NCBI GenBank assembly: GCA_002333425.1 | Contig: DDBL01000046.1 | Location: forward strand, 1 to 56,538 | Origin: Leptospiraceae bacterium UBA2033 | GTDB lineage: Bacteria; Spirochaetota; Leptospiria; Leptospirales; Leptospiraceae | Length of the DNA: 56,538 bases | Direction of reading: 5' to 3' | Shown: positions 9,266 through 17,470 of the stretch, piece after piece | Numbering within the stretch: position 1 is the stretch's first letter | How the letters are laid out: each line of letters starts with the position of its first letter | Position numbers and translations under genes: made by a program | Notes under the pieces: generated by a model | Told to the model about the DNA's origin: nothing | The model's database searches: none | The model's input: only the letters and a program-made list of their open reading frames with translations

Positions 9266-9592
9266 TTAATTGATATTATCCTTGAAGTGCAAAGGAAAAG
9301 ACTCAGGTGTTTCCAATGACTCTATATCTATATCTATATCTTTATCTTTATCAGGCCAACGAAATTGTATAAGATCAATAGATTGAACATTAAAAATTTG
9401 ATTCAGATTCATTTCTAAAAACTCAGGATACTGCGAATACGAAATAAAAAACTCCTTATCGTTGACTAATAACCAAAAACCTCTTCTGGAAATATTGGTT
9501 CCATCAGTCGAATCAATATGAATATGCATTCTTGTTTCTTCCCTACTATTGAAGTAAAATCTATATTGTCCGATTCTGAAAATGGTTGGCAT
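9266..9592 (-). CDS. DUF4160-DUF2442 fusion protein
   Basis: 108 residues from the ATG complementary to 9590-9592. The first part, MPTIFRIGQYRFYFNSRE followed by an HIH, matches the start of DUF4160 proteins. The second part (YPEFLEMNLNQIF ... IQFRWPDKDKDIDIDIESL) matches the WPDxDxDI signature that ends DUF2442. The two families are usually separate neighbouring genes in small accessory pairs. Here they appear joined in one short reading frame, with the DUF4160 part shortened. A hexanucleotide repeat encodes the DKDKDIDID stretch. Function is unknown. It is convergent, 5 bp from the secreted protein gene. Confidence 0.55.
   Translation of the reverse strand: MPTIFRIGQYRFYFNSREETRMHIHIDSTDGTNISRRGFWLLVNDKEFFISYSQYPEFLEMNLNQIFNVQSIDLIQFRWPDKDKDIDIDIESLETPESFPLHFKDNIN
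9321..9350. repeat. Hexanucleotide microsatellite inside coding sequence
   Basis: Three copies of TCTATA followed by two of TCTTTA. The unit is six bases, so slippage would add or remove Asp-Ile or Asp-Lys dipeptides without shifting the frame of the DUF4160/DUF2442 gene. Confidence 0.7.
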
Positions 9593-9690
9593 ACTATTTT
9601 CTACAATACTGAGCTCTATAAAACAATTCAACTAAATAATAATCTTAAAAAATGGCTTGCTAAGAACGCAGTAAATCAGAGATTTTGTTC

Positions 9691-10836
9691 ATGGTAGATG
9701 GAAGGACGGAAAAAGAAATACATACTCTAGTGGTAGGAGGTGGTCCTGCGGGTCTTGCAGTTGGGGCTGTGCTCAGGCTAGGTGGTGTTTCATTTAGCAT
9801 AATTGAAAAGAATGACAAAGTTGGCTACGCTTGGCATAACCACTACGAAAGAGTACATCTACATACAGTAAAACAATTATCCGCTCTTCCATTTATGCCC
9901 TTTCCTAAGAATTATCCGCGTTATGTGCCAAGACAATTACTCATCGAATACTTTGAAGCTTACGCAAAAAAATTTTCCTTAGTTCCATACTTTAACCAAC
10001 CTGCAAAGTCAATTCACAAAGAAAATGATACTTGGATCACAGAAACACCTGAAACAATTTATAAATCTAAAAAACTAATTCTAGCAACGGGTTACAATCA
10101 TTCGCCCCTCAAACCCACATGGGATGGAATGAAAGAGTTCCAAGGTCAAATCCTACACAGCAGCGACTATAGAAATGGAAAATCTTTCTTAGGCAAACGA
10201 GTGTTAGTCGTAGGAATCGGAAACACGGGCGGAGAAATTGCAATTGACCTTTTTGAGTCAGGAGCAAAAGTTTCGATTAGCGTTAGAAGTCCTGTAAGAA
10301 TTGTTCCACGCGAAATCTGGGGAGTCCCGATGCAATATTCTGCACTTCTATTTAGTTTTCTTCCTCCTAAGTTAGGTGATTATTTAAGTAAAACAATTTT
10401 GGGATTTGTAGTTCCTGATTATTCTAAGTATGGTCTTGTTACTCCTAACTACGGGACAATTTCTCAATTAAAATACCAAGAAAAAGTTCCTCTCATTGAT
10501 ATAGGCACTGTTAGCCTCATCAAACAAGGAGTTATTTCTGTTGTTCCAGAAATTCAAACCTTCAAAAAAGATTCTATTCTTTTTAAAAATGGAAAGGAAG
10601 AAAAATTTGATGTAGTTCTACTTGCAACCGGTTATAGATCTGGTTTAGAATCTATCATGAGCGGCTACTCAGAGTTATTCAATGAAAAAGGATACCCTAA
10701 AATAAGAGGAAGCGAATCAGAATTATCCGGATTGTATTTTTTAGGCTTCAACAATCATGTTGGAGGTTTTTTGAGAAATATAGGAATTGAAGCTAAAAAA
10801 ATTGGTAAAAAAATTTCCAAAGAATACCCGAACTAA
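9691..10836 (+). CDS. Flavin-containing monooxygenase-like NAD(P)H oxidoreductase
   Basis: 381 residues. The FAD-binding Rossmann motif VVGGGPAGLAVG is at ~12-23, the NAD(P)-binding motif VVGIGNTGGEIAID at ~170, and the ATG-type motif LATGYRSGLE at ~315. The order and spacing fit class B (YUCCA/FMO-like) monooxygenases and related flavoproteins. An upstream in-frame TTG at 9685 is less likely than the ATG at 9691. The Rieske oxygenase gene begins 9 bp after its stop, so the two are almost surely co-transcribed. The flavoprotein could hydroxylate a substrate itself, or supply electrons to the Rieske enzyme; no separate ferredoxin reductase is nearby. Confidence 0.8.
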   Translation: MVDGRTEKEIHTLVVGGGPAGLAVGAVLRLGGVSFSIIEKNDKVGYAWHNHYERVHLHTVKQLSALPFMPFPKNYPRYVPRQLLIEYFEAYAKKFSLVPYFNQPAKSIHKENDTWITETPETIYKSKKLILATGYNHSPLKPTWDGMKEFQGQILHSSDYRNGKSFLGKRVLVVGIGNTGGEIAIDLFESGAKVSISVRSPVRIVPREIWGVPMQYSALLFSFLPPKLGDYLSKTILGFVVPDYSKYGLVTPNYGTISQLKYQEKVPLIDIGTVSLIKQGVISVVPEIQTFKKDSILFKNGKEEKFDVVLLATGYRSGLESIMSGYSELFNEKGYPKIRGSESELSGLYFLGFNNHVGGFLRNIGIEAKKIGKKISKEYPN

Positions 10837-10845
10837 GAAAAATCT

Positions 10846-11853
10846 ATGTCCATCTTCGATCACTGGCATCCAGTTCTAAAATCTAAAGATCTAAACTCCA
10901 AACCTGTTCCAATTTTTCTAAATGGAAAACAAATTGTATTATTTAGGGACAAAGAAGGACTAACCGCCGCATTAGATGACACTTGTCCTCATAGGCGAAT
11001 GGCTCTTAGCCACGGAAAAGTAGAAGATGGAAGGATAACTTGTATTTACCACGGAATGAGTTTTGATAGAAATGGAAAAGGGCAAAGTCCTGGGACAGAG
11101 GATTGTAAAATTTCCGCTACAAAATGGGACTGTGTAGAGTCCTACAATACTATATGGATAAAGTCTACAGACTCTTTTGCAGCTTTTCCTTATTTCGATG
11201 TAGAAGACTTTCGGCTAATGGATAGTTGCCACTACATCATTCATGCGCCACTAGAATTAGTTTTGGATAATTTCACTGAAGTGGAACATACTCCTGAGGT
11301 TCACGCATTTCTGGGATATGATTCCACACGAATGAAAGAAGTAGTAGTCGAATCCGAAACAAATGAATACAATGTGCGAATCAAAAACACAGGACCCCAA
11401 AAGAAACTTCCTTTACTCTTTCGTTATGTGTTGGGATTAAATAAAGAGGATCTATTTGTAGATGACTGGACTACTTATTTTTCTCCAGTTTATACTGTTT
11501 ACGATCAATACTGGATTGATTCTAAATCAAATACACCGAGAGATACTCGATTAAGAATTTATGTTTTTTTTAATCCAATTTCCGATAATAAAGTTCAGTT
11601 GTTTGTTTTTACTTATATGAAATATCCACTCTTTGCTCATATGGGACTCAACTTACTAATCAAACTAGCAATCAAACAAATTCTAAAGATTGAAATACTA
11701 CGAGACAAAAAGATATTAGAAAAAGTTCTAGATAAAAATCCAAACATAGCTGGAATGAAGCTAACAAGATTTGACCGCTCCCTTGGACCAAACCGAAAAA
11801 GAATCGAGAGAATTTACAGAAAAACTATGCCTTCCGAATCAAATCAATCATAG
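10846..11853 (+). CDS. Rieske 2Fe-2S non-haem iron oxygenase
   Basis: 335 residues. The Rieske centre is CPHRRMALSHG (Cys-x-His) plus CIYHGMSFD (Cys-x2-His), at residues ~45-70. The mononuclear iron site is NFTEVEHTPEVH (~140-152), with the two histidines four residues apart. The layout matches single-component-type oxygenases related to vanillate demethylase and pheophorbide a oxygenase. It is the second gene of a unit with the flavin oxidoreductase. Its last 29 bp overlap the end of the convergent DUF1801 gene. The substrate is unknown; an aromatic ring or a methoxy group is the family norm. Confidence 0.85.
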   Translation: MSIFDHWHPVLKSKDLNSKPVPIFLNGKQIVLFRDKEGLTAALDDTCPHRRMALSHGKVEDGRITCIYHGMSFDRNGKGQSPGTEDCKISATKWDCVESYNTIWIKSTDSFAAFPYFDVEDFRLMDSCHYIIHAPLELVLDNFTEVEHTPEVHAFLGYDSTRMKEVVVESETNEYNVRIKNTGPQKKLPLLFRYVLGLNKEDLFVDDWTTYFSPVYTVYDQYWIDSKSNTPRDTRLRIYVFFNPISDNKVQLFVFTYMKYPLFAHMGLNLLIKLAIKQILKIEILRDKKILEKVLDKNPNIAGMKLTRFDRSLGPNRKRIERIYRKTMPSESNQS

Positions 11854-12250
11854 CCATTTTATCTTTCTTTAAAGTAGGAAGGGCTAACGACTGTTTAACG
11901 AAATCTTTAATTTGTTTAAAATTGATAGTTGTTCCAATAGGGATATTGAGATAACGAACTTGTTTTCCATCTCCAAATAAAACATGATCTTTATCTTTTA
12001 AAATAATTCCATATTCAAAACCAAGTTTCACTTCTGCTTCCGATGGAAAAATTGCACATAAATATCCTGATTTAGAATCACTGTATCCAATTCCTTTCCA
12101 TACAGGGTATCCTTTCTCTATCAGAGAAGGAAATTCTTCTTTAAAAAAATTACGTAATTCATCCACAACTTCTAAAATTTCTCTAGTGTGGGGTTTTAGA
12201 ATTTCGTTTATGATTTGTTCTGATTCACTTAGTTCTTGTTTTTGTTTCAT
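11825..12250 (-). CDS. DUF1801 domain protein
   Basis: 141 residues, cytoplasmic. Its core, with FPSLIEKGYPVWKGIGYSD then LCAIFPSEAEVKLGFEYG, fits the DUF1801 (YdhG/YdeI-like) fold, whose biochemical role is not established. It ends within the Rieske gene on the opposite strand, and its start is 13 bp beyond the stop of the ankyrin gene upstream on the same strand, so it may be the last gene of the kinase-ankyrin transcript. Confidence 0.7.
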   Translation of the reverse strand: MKQKQELSESEQIINEILKPHTREILEVVDELRNFFKEEFPSLIEKGYPVWKGIGYSDSKSGYLCAIFPSEAEVKLGFEYGIILKDKDHVLFGDGKQVRYLNIPIGTTINFKQIKDFVKQSLALPTLKKDKMAMIDLIRKA

Positions 12251-12263
12251 AAATATAATAAAA

Positions 12264-12908
12264 TTAATTTTTAGATGTTACTTTTTTTAGGATTTCGATA
12301 ATTTCTTTATGACCAGCAGCTTCTGCATTTTGTAGAGCATTTTTTCCTTCCGCATCTACCAACATTGGATCAGCACCATGTTTTAATAAAATTCTTACGA
12401 TAGAAGTATGACCATTCTTAGCTGCAAGAATCAATGCAGTTTCTTCATAGGAGTTTACATCATTTACATATGCACCCACCTTTAACAAATACTTTACAAT
12501 TTCCGTATAACCCAGATTAGCCGCATCTAACAAAGGCGTCCAACCATCCAAACCTGCTAAATTTACATTTGCCTTATTTTGAACAAGAAGTTTTACAATT
12601 TCCAAATTGCCACCTCTAACCCCGTACATAAGCGCATGATACTCTTCACTATCTTTTATGTTTACTTTCGCTTTTTTGGTTAGTAAAAATTTCAAAACAT
12701 CTAAATGACCTTTCTCTGCCGCAATCATAAGTGGAGTTAAACCACCCTTATCCTCAGATTGAAAATTAACTTTTGCTCCTTTCTCTAGAGATTGTTTTAC
12801 TCGAGGCAAATCCCCATTTTCCGATGACTCTAATAAAGTTTCATTCCAGTCAATGGCAGAAATAGATATAGTTAGAAAAAATATAAATAGTATTAGAATA
12901 GATTTCAT
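12264..12908 (-). CDS. Secreted ankyrin-repeat protein
   Basis: 214 residues with a signal peptide (to about ISA, residue 18). Six consecutive ankyrin units follow, recognisable by GLTPLMIAAEKGHLDVLKFL, GWTPLLDAANLGYTEIVKYL and TALILAAKNGHTSIVRILL. Such proteins act as periplasmic binding scaffolds. The start codon overlaps the stop of the upstream PAS kinase by 4 bases (ATGA type), showing translational coupling. A partnership between kinase and scaffold is inference. Confidence 0.85.
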   Translation of the reverse strand: MKSILILFIFFLTISISAIDWNETLLESSENGDLPRVKQSLEKGAKVNFQSEDKGGLTPLMIAAEKGHLDVLKFLLTKKAKVNIKDSEEYHALMYGVRGGNLEIVKLLVQNKANVNLAGLDGWTPLLDAANLGYTEIVKYLLKVGAYVNDVNSYEETALILAAKNGHTSIVRILLKHGADPMLVDAEGKNALQNAEAAGHKEIIEILKKVTSKN

Positions 12909-15097
12909 AGTTCAATATAGATAGAAGTACCTTTGTGCTCTTCACTTTCTACTTTGATTTTAGCCCCATGTTTGTCTATAATTTCTTTTACTATTGACAT
13001 TCCGAGTCCTATTGAGTTCTCCTCTCTTGTTCCAACTCTTCTTGCCAGACTGAATTTTTCAAATAAGGAACTTTGTAAGTCTTCTGGAATCCCTACTCCG
13101 TGGTCTTTAATTAAAATCAATGTTTTGCGATTTTCTCTATAAAGATTTATTTCAATAATACTTTTTTCATAAGAAAACTTTATCGCATTTGAAATCAAAT
13201 TAGATAAAACTCGTTTCATCTTATCTCGATTTATATCATGGTAAATTTTTTCTACATTACTTTTAAATTGAAACTGAATCATTTTTTCTTTTCCGTGAAG
13301 CTCGTGAGTTTTCAAACACTCTTTTATAAATGAATTCATTTCAGTTGACTCTTTATCTAATGAACCAACTTGATGTTCCAATTGAGTTATTTCTAAAATG
13401 TCTTGAATGATATTTAGAGAATGATCTCCCGAACTTTCTATCAATTCTAAATATTTATGTCGATCTTCTGGATTATCTTGTTTACGAAGCAAACGAGCCA
13501 AATTAGTAATTCCTACGATCGGAGATCTGAGATCATGTGCAACGATATTTAAAATAGTATTTTTAGATTGATCCAATTTTAAAAGTTGTTCCTCTGAATT
13601 CTTCCGATTTTCAATATCAGTAACAAAGTCTAATCGATATACTACGTTGCCTGATTCATCTAAAATAGCATTTGAATAACAACCAACCCAAAGATAAGAA
13701 CCATCTTTTGTTTTTCGTTTTTCTTCGATATAAAATCGCTTAATTTCTCCACTAAATAATTTACGAAGCGCAGCAGCTTTATATTCTACAAAATCTTCAT
13801 GAATAAAAGTGAATGATTTTTTCCCAACGATTTCTTCTCTTTCATAGCCAAGCATTTTCAAAAGATAATTGTTACAATCTAAAATAACTGCCTGTGAATC
13901 TACAATTACAATTCCAATCGGAGCATTTTCATAAAGTAATCTATACTTCTCTTCACTAGCGGCTAATTTCTCTTCTGCTTCTTTTCTCCTTGTAATTTCA
14001 TTTCGAATCGAAATATATTGGAATGGTTTTCCCTGATCATCTAAAAAGGGGATAATATGTGAATAGACCCAATAGTAAGTTCCATCCTTACGCATATTCT
14101 TGATTTCCCCCTGCCACACTTTGCCGGCGGAAATTGTATCCCATAGATCCTTAAAAAATTCTCTTGAATGAAAACCAGAATTAATAAGGCGATGGTTTTG
14201 TCCCATTATTTCTCTATGAGAATATCCGCTCACTTTACAAAAGTTATCATTAAAATCAATTATGTTTCCATCTTTATCGGTAACAGACACAACGGCAGAT
14301 TCATCGAGCGCAAAACGTAAATCTTCTAATTTTTTATTACTTATTTTGCTATCCGTACTATCAGTTATCATTCCATATAAATCATATTCATTTTGCCCAG
14401 TCTCTATTAGAATAGATCTTTCTTCTAACCACTTCCATCCACCATTTGCATTTTTCACTCTATATTGAAGTCTTCGAAAATTATTATTCTTTTTAAAGAT
14501 TTCTAAACTTTGTGATGGAGTAATAATATCATCCGGATGAAGAACATTTGCAATGAGGCTAATATCATTTTGCAGCTCCTGACTAGAATAACCAAAAATA
14601 ACGTCTGCCCTTTCGCTCATAAAAATCATTTTTCGTTTTTGAGAAGAATCTAGTTTTACATGATAAATTACACCGGATAACGCATTAAAAATAGCATTTA
14701 AGATTTTTTCGTTTGAACGTTTGTATCGAGATGTATCAGACAAGAAACTAACACATATTTGCCGCCCATTTGGAAAATTTACAAACTTACGAGAAATTTC
14801 TAAAGTTTTTAATCCACCATTTTTTGAAAAAATACTTACTTCTCTAAAATCATTTTGACTAGCAGAGAAAAACTTTATATAATCTTCTAGTAGTTTTGAT
14901 TTTGCATCTTGGTCCAAATGCGGATACTCAATAGTTATATCTTTTCCAATAATCTCCTCTGAGGAATAACCAAATATTGCGCAATAGGCTGAGTTTACTT
15001 TTATAAAAATTCCATTGGAGTCAGTGTAACAAATGGCTGTAGGAGATTCGTCAAAAAGAAAATCCAGCTCCACTTCTAAACTATCGCTGTTTATCAT
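12905..15097 (-). CDS. Multi-PAS sensor histidine kinase
   Basis: 730 residues with no membrane segment, so cytoplasmic. Four PAS domains are visible (about 1-130, 135-250, 255-375 and 385-500), the later ones with PAC motifs such as DGTYYWVYSHIIPFLDDQG. HisKA: ILNIVAHDLRSP with His521. HATPase: NLISNAIKFSYEK, DHGVGIPEDL and NSIGLGMSIVKEI. All kinase boxes are intact. There is no receiver domain or regulator gene adjacent. It is coupled by a 4-base overlap to the ankyrin gene. PAS signals may be redox, light or small molecules; no cofactor-binding residue is evident. Confidence 0.88.
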   Translation of the reverse strand: MINSDSLEVELDFLFDESPTAICYTDSNGIFIKVNSAYCAIFGYSSEEIIGKDITIEYPHLDQDAKSKLLEDYIKFFSASQNDFREVSIFSKNGGLKTLEISRKFVNFPNGRQICVSFLSDTSRYKRSNEKILNAIFNALSGVIYHVKLDSSQKRKMIFMSERADVIFGYSSQELQNDISLIANVLHPDDIITPSQSLEIFKKNNNFRRLQYRVKNANGGWKWLEERSILIETGQNEYDLYGMITDSTDSKISNKKLEDLRFALDESAVVSVTDKDGNIIDFNDNFCKVSGYSHREIMGQNHRLINSGFHSREFFKDLWDTISAGKVWQGEIKNMRKDGTYYWVYSHIIPFLDDQGKPFQYISIRNEITRRKEAEEKLAASEEKYRLLYENAPIGIVIVDSQAVILDCNNYLLKMLGYEREEIVGKKSFTFIHEDFVEYKAAALRKLFSGEIKRFYIEEKRKTKDGSYLWVGCYSNAILDESGNVVYRLDFVTDIENRKNSEEQLLKLDQSKNTILNIVAHDLRSPIVGITNLARLLRKQDNPEDRHKYLELIESSGDHSLNIIQDILEITQLEHQVGSLDKESTEMNSFIKECLKTHELHGKEKMIQFQFKSNVEKIYHDINRDKMKRVLSNLISNAIKFSYEKSIIEINLYRENRKTLILIKDHGVGIPEDLQSSLFEKFSLARRVGTREENSIGLGMSIVKEIIDKHGAKIKVESEEHKGTSIYIEL

Positions 15098-15242
15098 GTA
15101 AGTTAGACTAATTGAAGTTAAGCGAAACTGTCAACTCCTTAGAATTCCATATGAGCTAAATGAACTTAACCAGTCTGAATACCTTGAGAATAATAAAGAA
15201 ATCCGCCCTTCAAAAATATTGGAACTACAACATAGAAAAAGA

Positions 15243-15662
15243 CTAACGCCTACCATGACCATGATGACCATACCCACCGTATCCATTTCCATATAGCCCA
15301 TAGGGAGGATAATACATTCCTGGTGCACGTCCACCATTCGCCGAACCACTGCCTGGAGTATACCAAGGATTTTTTAAGTTATTAGGAAAGTATAAAAAAT
15401 ATGTTCTAAAATGATTCTGCCAAGAGTTCGAATAATCACCAGTAACCCTACTCCTTTGAAATTCAGTTTCATTTTTTAGAAAATAGTATTCTACTAGTTC
15501 TTGTTTGGTTGGGTTACATCCAACACATTCAATTTTTTGGCGTAACTTTCGTAACATTTCAGCGCGGTAAGGATTTTCAGGAATTGGCTCTTCTTTTTCA
15601 GAAAGAAAAATACAACTAGAAAAAGAAATTATCAAAAGATAAAATAAAATTTTATAGAACAT
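15243..15662 (-). CDS. Small lipoprotein with Gly/Tyr/His-rich tail
   Basis: About 139 residues from the ATG complementary to 15660-15662, preceded by AAAGGTGG; upstream in-frame GTGs are less likely. The signal ends in FSSC (lipobox). A CVGC pair follows near residue 44. The last ~35 residues are rich in Gly, Tyr, Pro and His, ending GYGGYGHHGHGRR. Such tails can bind divalent metal or be flexible surface extensions. No family is recognised. Confidence 0.6.
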   Translation of the reverse strand: MFYKILFYLLIISFSSCIFLSEKEEPIPENPYRAEMLRKLRQKIECVGCNPTKQELVEYYFLKNETEFQRSRVTGDYSNSWQNHFRTYFLYFPNNLKNPWYTPGSGSANGGRAPGMYYPPYGLYGNGYGGYGHHGHGRR

Positions 15663-15746
15663 GATACTCACCACCTTTTACTTCCGATACCTTTTCGATT
15701 TTTGACTTTCATTTAACAACTCACTTTGCCATACTGCTATCATACT

Positions 15747-16451
15747 ATGATTCAAAAAGAAATACAAACCAATTTCTCAAAAAAAATTCATTTTTCAGTA
15801 TGGGGTAAAGAAGAAACAAAAGATCTTGAAGGAATACCCAAAGAAAAATTATCCAATTCTATTCAAAGTTTGGTCTCTCAAAAGATAGGAATTGCAACGA
15901 ATAAAATTTTTATTCTAGAACAAGTGCATGGAGATACTTTTTACAATACAAAAGATTTGAATGCCCAAGACAGAATAGAAGGAGATGCGCTTTATAGCAA
16001 CCAAACGGGCGAAGTGTTAGTTGTCAAAACTGCCGATTGTATGCCCTTATTTTTTTGGTCAGAAGTAGAGCAGTTAATCGGCGTTATTCACTCTGGCTGG
16101 AAAGGAACAGAGCTTGGCATTTCCGAAAAATTATTTTTACATCTACATTCTCAAGGTTATTCATTGGATTCTATTCATACTTTTTTAGGACCTTGCGCCC
16201 GTAAAAAAAATTATGAAGTTGGCGAAGATCTATTTATCAAATTTCAATCCTACGCACCAGATGCAATCGAACCAAAGGATAATCATAAGTATCTGCTTGG
16301 TATAGACATCGTTCTTCGACAACGACTCCTAGAAAATAAAATTCCGATTGAATTTATTGATTCTGAAATTTGCACAATAGAAGACACTAGTTATTACAGT
16401 CATCGATGTGGAGATAAAGGTAGAAATTTGAATCTAATTTGGATGACTTAA
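15747..16451 (+). CDS. pgeF: Peptidoglycan editing factor / polyphenol oxidase (YfiH/YlmD family)
   Basis: About 234 residues. Family signatures: GDALYSN and KTADCMPLFF (~90-105), IGVIHSGWKGT (~118, conserved His), LGPCARKKNYEVG (~155, conserved Cys) and YYSHRCGDKGRN near the C terminus. The conserved His-Cys-His metal site is complete. In characterised members the enzyme removes misincorporated amino acids from peptidoglycan precursors. The ATG at 15747 is chosen over an upstream TTG. It stands alone in front of the riboswitch. Confidence 0.88.
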   Translation: MIQKEIQTNFSKKIHFSVWGKEETKDLEGIPKEKLSNSIQSLVSQKIGIATNKIFILEQVHGDTFYNTKDLNAQDRIEGDALYSNQTGEVLVVKTADCMPLFFWSEVEQLIGVIHSGWKGTELGISEKLFLHLHSQGYSLDSIHTFLGPCARKKNYEVGEDLFIKFQSYAPDAIEPKDNHKYLLGIDIVLRQRLLENKIPIEFIDSEICTIEDTSYYSHRCGDKGRNLNLIWMT

Positions 16452-16461
16452 TTTTATTTTG

Positions 16462-16490
16462 TTGACTTTATTTTTAAGAAATTCCATTCT
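16462..16490 (+). promoter_or_regulatory. Candidate sigma70 promoter for the riboswitch RNA
   Basis: TTGACT at 16462-16467 is followed after 17 bp by CATTCT at 16485-16490. The -35 is good and the -10 weak. It lies about 15 bp before the riboswitch begins. Confidence 0.35.
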
Positions 16491-16504
16491 GGAAAGGAGT
16501 CTGT

Positions 16505-16640
16505 CTAATTTTTTTTCGCTCGAAAGAAAAACGGAGGAACCAATTTTTGGGGCAAACCTACATTAACCTGTAGGGGAACATCTCTCAGATTCCAGCCCGT
16601 CAGCTAACTTCGTAGACACAAGAGAGAAGATTTACTACCT
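16505..16640 (+). ncRNA. c-di-AMP riboswitch (ydaO/yuaA type)
   Basis: The conserved core is present in order. GGAGGAACC is at 16533-16541, then GGGGCAAA. A hairpin CCTACA/TGTAGG (16557-16562 with 16569-16574) follows, then GGGGAAC. TCTCTC (16581-16586) can pair with GAGAGA (16622-16627) around the highly conserved CCCGTCAGCTAACTTCGTA (16596-16614). I know this last block from the ydaO-class RNAs, such as those ahead of actinobacterial cell-wall hydrolase genes. Exact ends are approximate. Downstream, CTTCAGA/TCTGAAG (16668-16686) forms a stem without a T-tract that may belong to the expression platform. It is the leader of the USP-domain gene. Confidence 0.82.
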
Positions 16641-16744
16641 TCTTCAAAGACTCAAGATACAACAAATCTTCAGAAATTATCTGAAGAGACATACCTTCTT
16701 GTAAATAAACCGACAAGGAGAAACCCATATTTAAGGAGACACTT

Positions 16745-17410
16745 ATGAAAGTATTGGTAGCATTTACACGCCCGGGCACAGGAAGTTCTATTGCACAGAT
16801 TGCATCAAAACTAGAAGGGATTCGAGAAATCCATGTAATTACAATTTGGAATCCAAAAGAAAAGTCGATTCCATTGGAACTCAATAGAGAAATGGACGAA
16901 ATTGCAGATCTGTTGGCTAATGCGTCTTTGCCGTTTAAAGTTTCTATGATTATAAGTGAAGATATTGTTACTTCTATTCAAACTACAGCCAACGAGTTAA
17001 ATGTGGACGCTGTATTACTTGGTGCAAGTAATTCCCTTTATTCCAAAGATCTTTTTGGTGGGAGAGTTAGAGAAGTGATGCAAGATTTTCATCGTCCAGT
17101 CTATATTTTAGCTGACAAAAATTTATCCTTTCCGTATGAACCAGTGCTGATTACTTGCAATGACGCTCCGTATCAATTTTTGGCAGGGAACGAAGCTTTG
17201 AGTGGTCTTTCTTTAGAATCTATTCCACTTCTGGCTAATCAAGTGAAACCTCAAGAACAAAGTTTTTGGAATCTAAAAGGAGATTTTGATTTAGACAAAA
17301 GATGGCTTGCATCTTATAACTTAATCGTTACGGATTACAAGACTTATTCGCTACAAAATGAATTTTTCATCAAAGAATCAGAAAAGTCTTGTTTGGTTTA
17401 TTGTAATTAG
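16745..17410 (+). CDS. Universal stress (USP) domain protein under c-di-AMP riboswitch
   Basis: 221 residues, soluble. The beginning MKVLVAFTRPGTGSSIAQIASKL and the block VDAVLLGASNSLYSKDLFGG...VREVMQDFHRPVYIL (~95-130) resemble the USP domain found at the C terminus of CPA2-type cation/proton antiporters. Here the domain is free, without any membrane segments. The second half (130-221) is a diverged extension. AAGGAG lies 6 bp before the ATG. The leader carries a c-di-AMP riboswitch, and c-di-AMP classically governs potassium transport and cell-wall hydrolases, so a role in ion homeostasis is a reasonable inference. A strong terminator follows. Confidence 0.7.
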   Translation: MKVLVAFTRPGTGSSIAQIASKLEGIREIHVITIWNPKEKSIPLELNREMDEIADLLANASLPFKVSMIISEDIVTSIQTTANELNVDAVLLGASNSLYSKDLFGGRVREVMQDFHRPVYILADKNLSFPYEPVLITCNDAPYQFLAGNEALSGLSLESIPLLANQVKPQEQSFWNLKGDFDLDKRWLASYNLIVTDYKTYSLQNEFFIKESEKSCLVYCN

Positions 17411-17429
17411 GATTAACGATTGATTAAAA

Positions 17430-17470
17430 ATAAATGTTATTCCTAGATGATTGTTTGGGATAACATTTAT
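17430..17470. terminator. Bidirectional terminator hairpin between convergent genes
   Basis: A 14-bp stem, ATAAATGTTATTCC (17430-17443) with GGGATAACATTTAT (17457-17470), one G-T pair and a 13-base loop. It sits exactly between the USP gene and the convergent VapC gene, whose stop codon begins at its edge. There is no long T-tract on either side. Confidence 0.6.

Noticed and set aside
15131..15349. 72-residue minus-strand frame at the end of the Gly/Tyr/His lipoprotein
   Set aside because: Methionine-rich out-of-frame reading of the repetitive tail.
16668..16686. CTTCAGA/TCTGAAG stem as an intrinsic terminator
   Set aside because: No T-tract follows, so it is mentioned only as a possible expression platform.
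16600..16884. Minus-strand frame over the riboswitch leader
   Set aside because: Antisense to a structured RNA and to the USP gene; no ribosome site.
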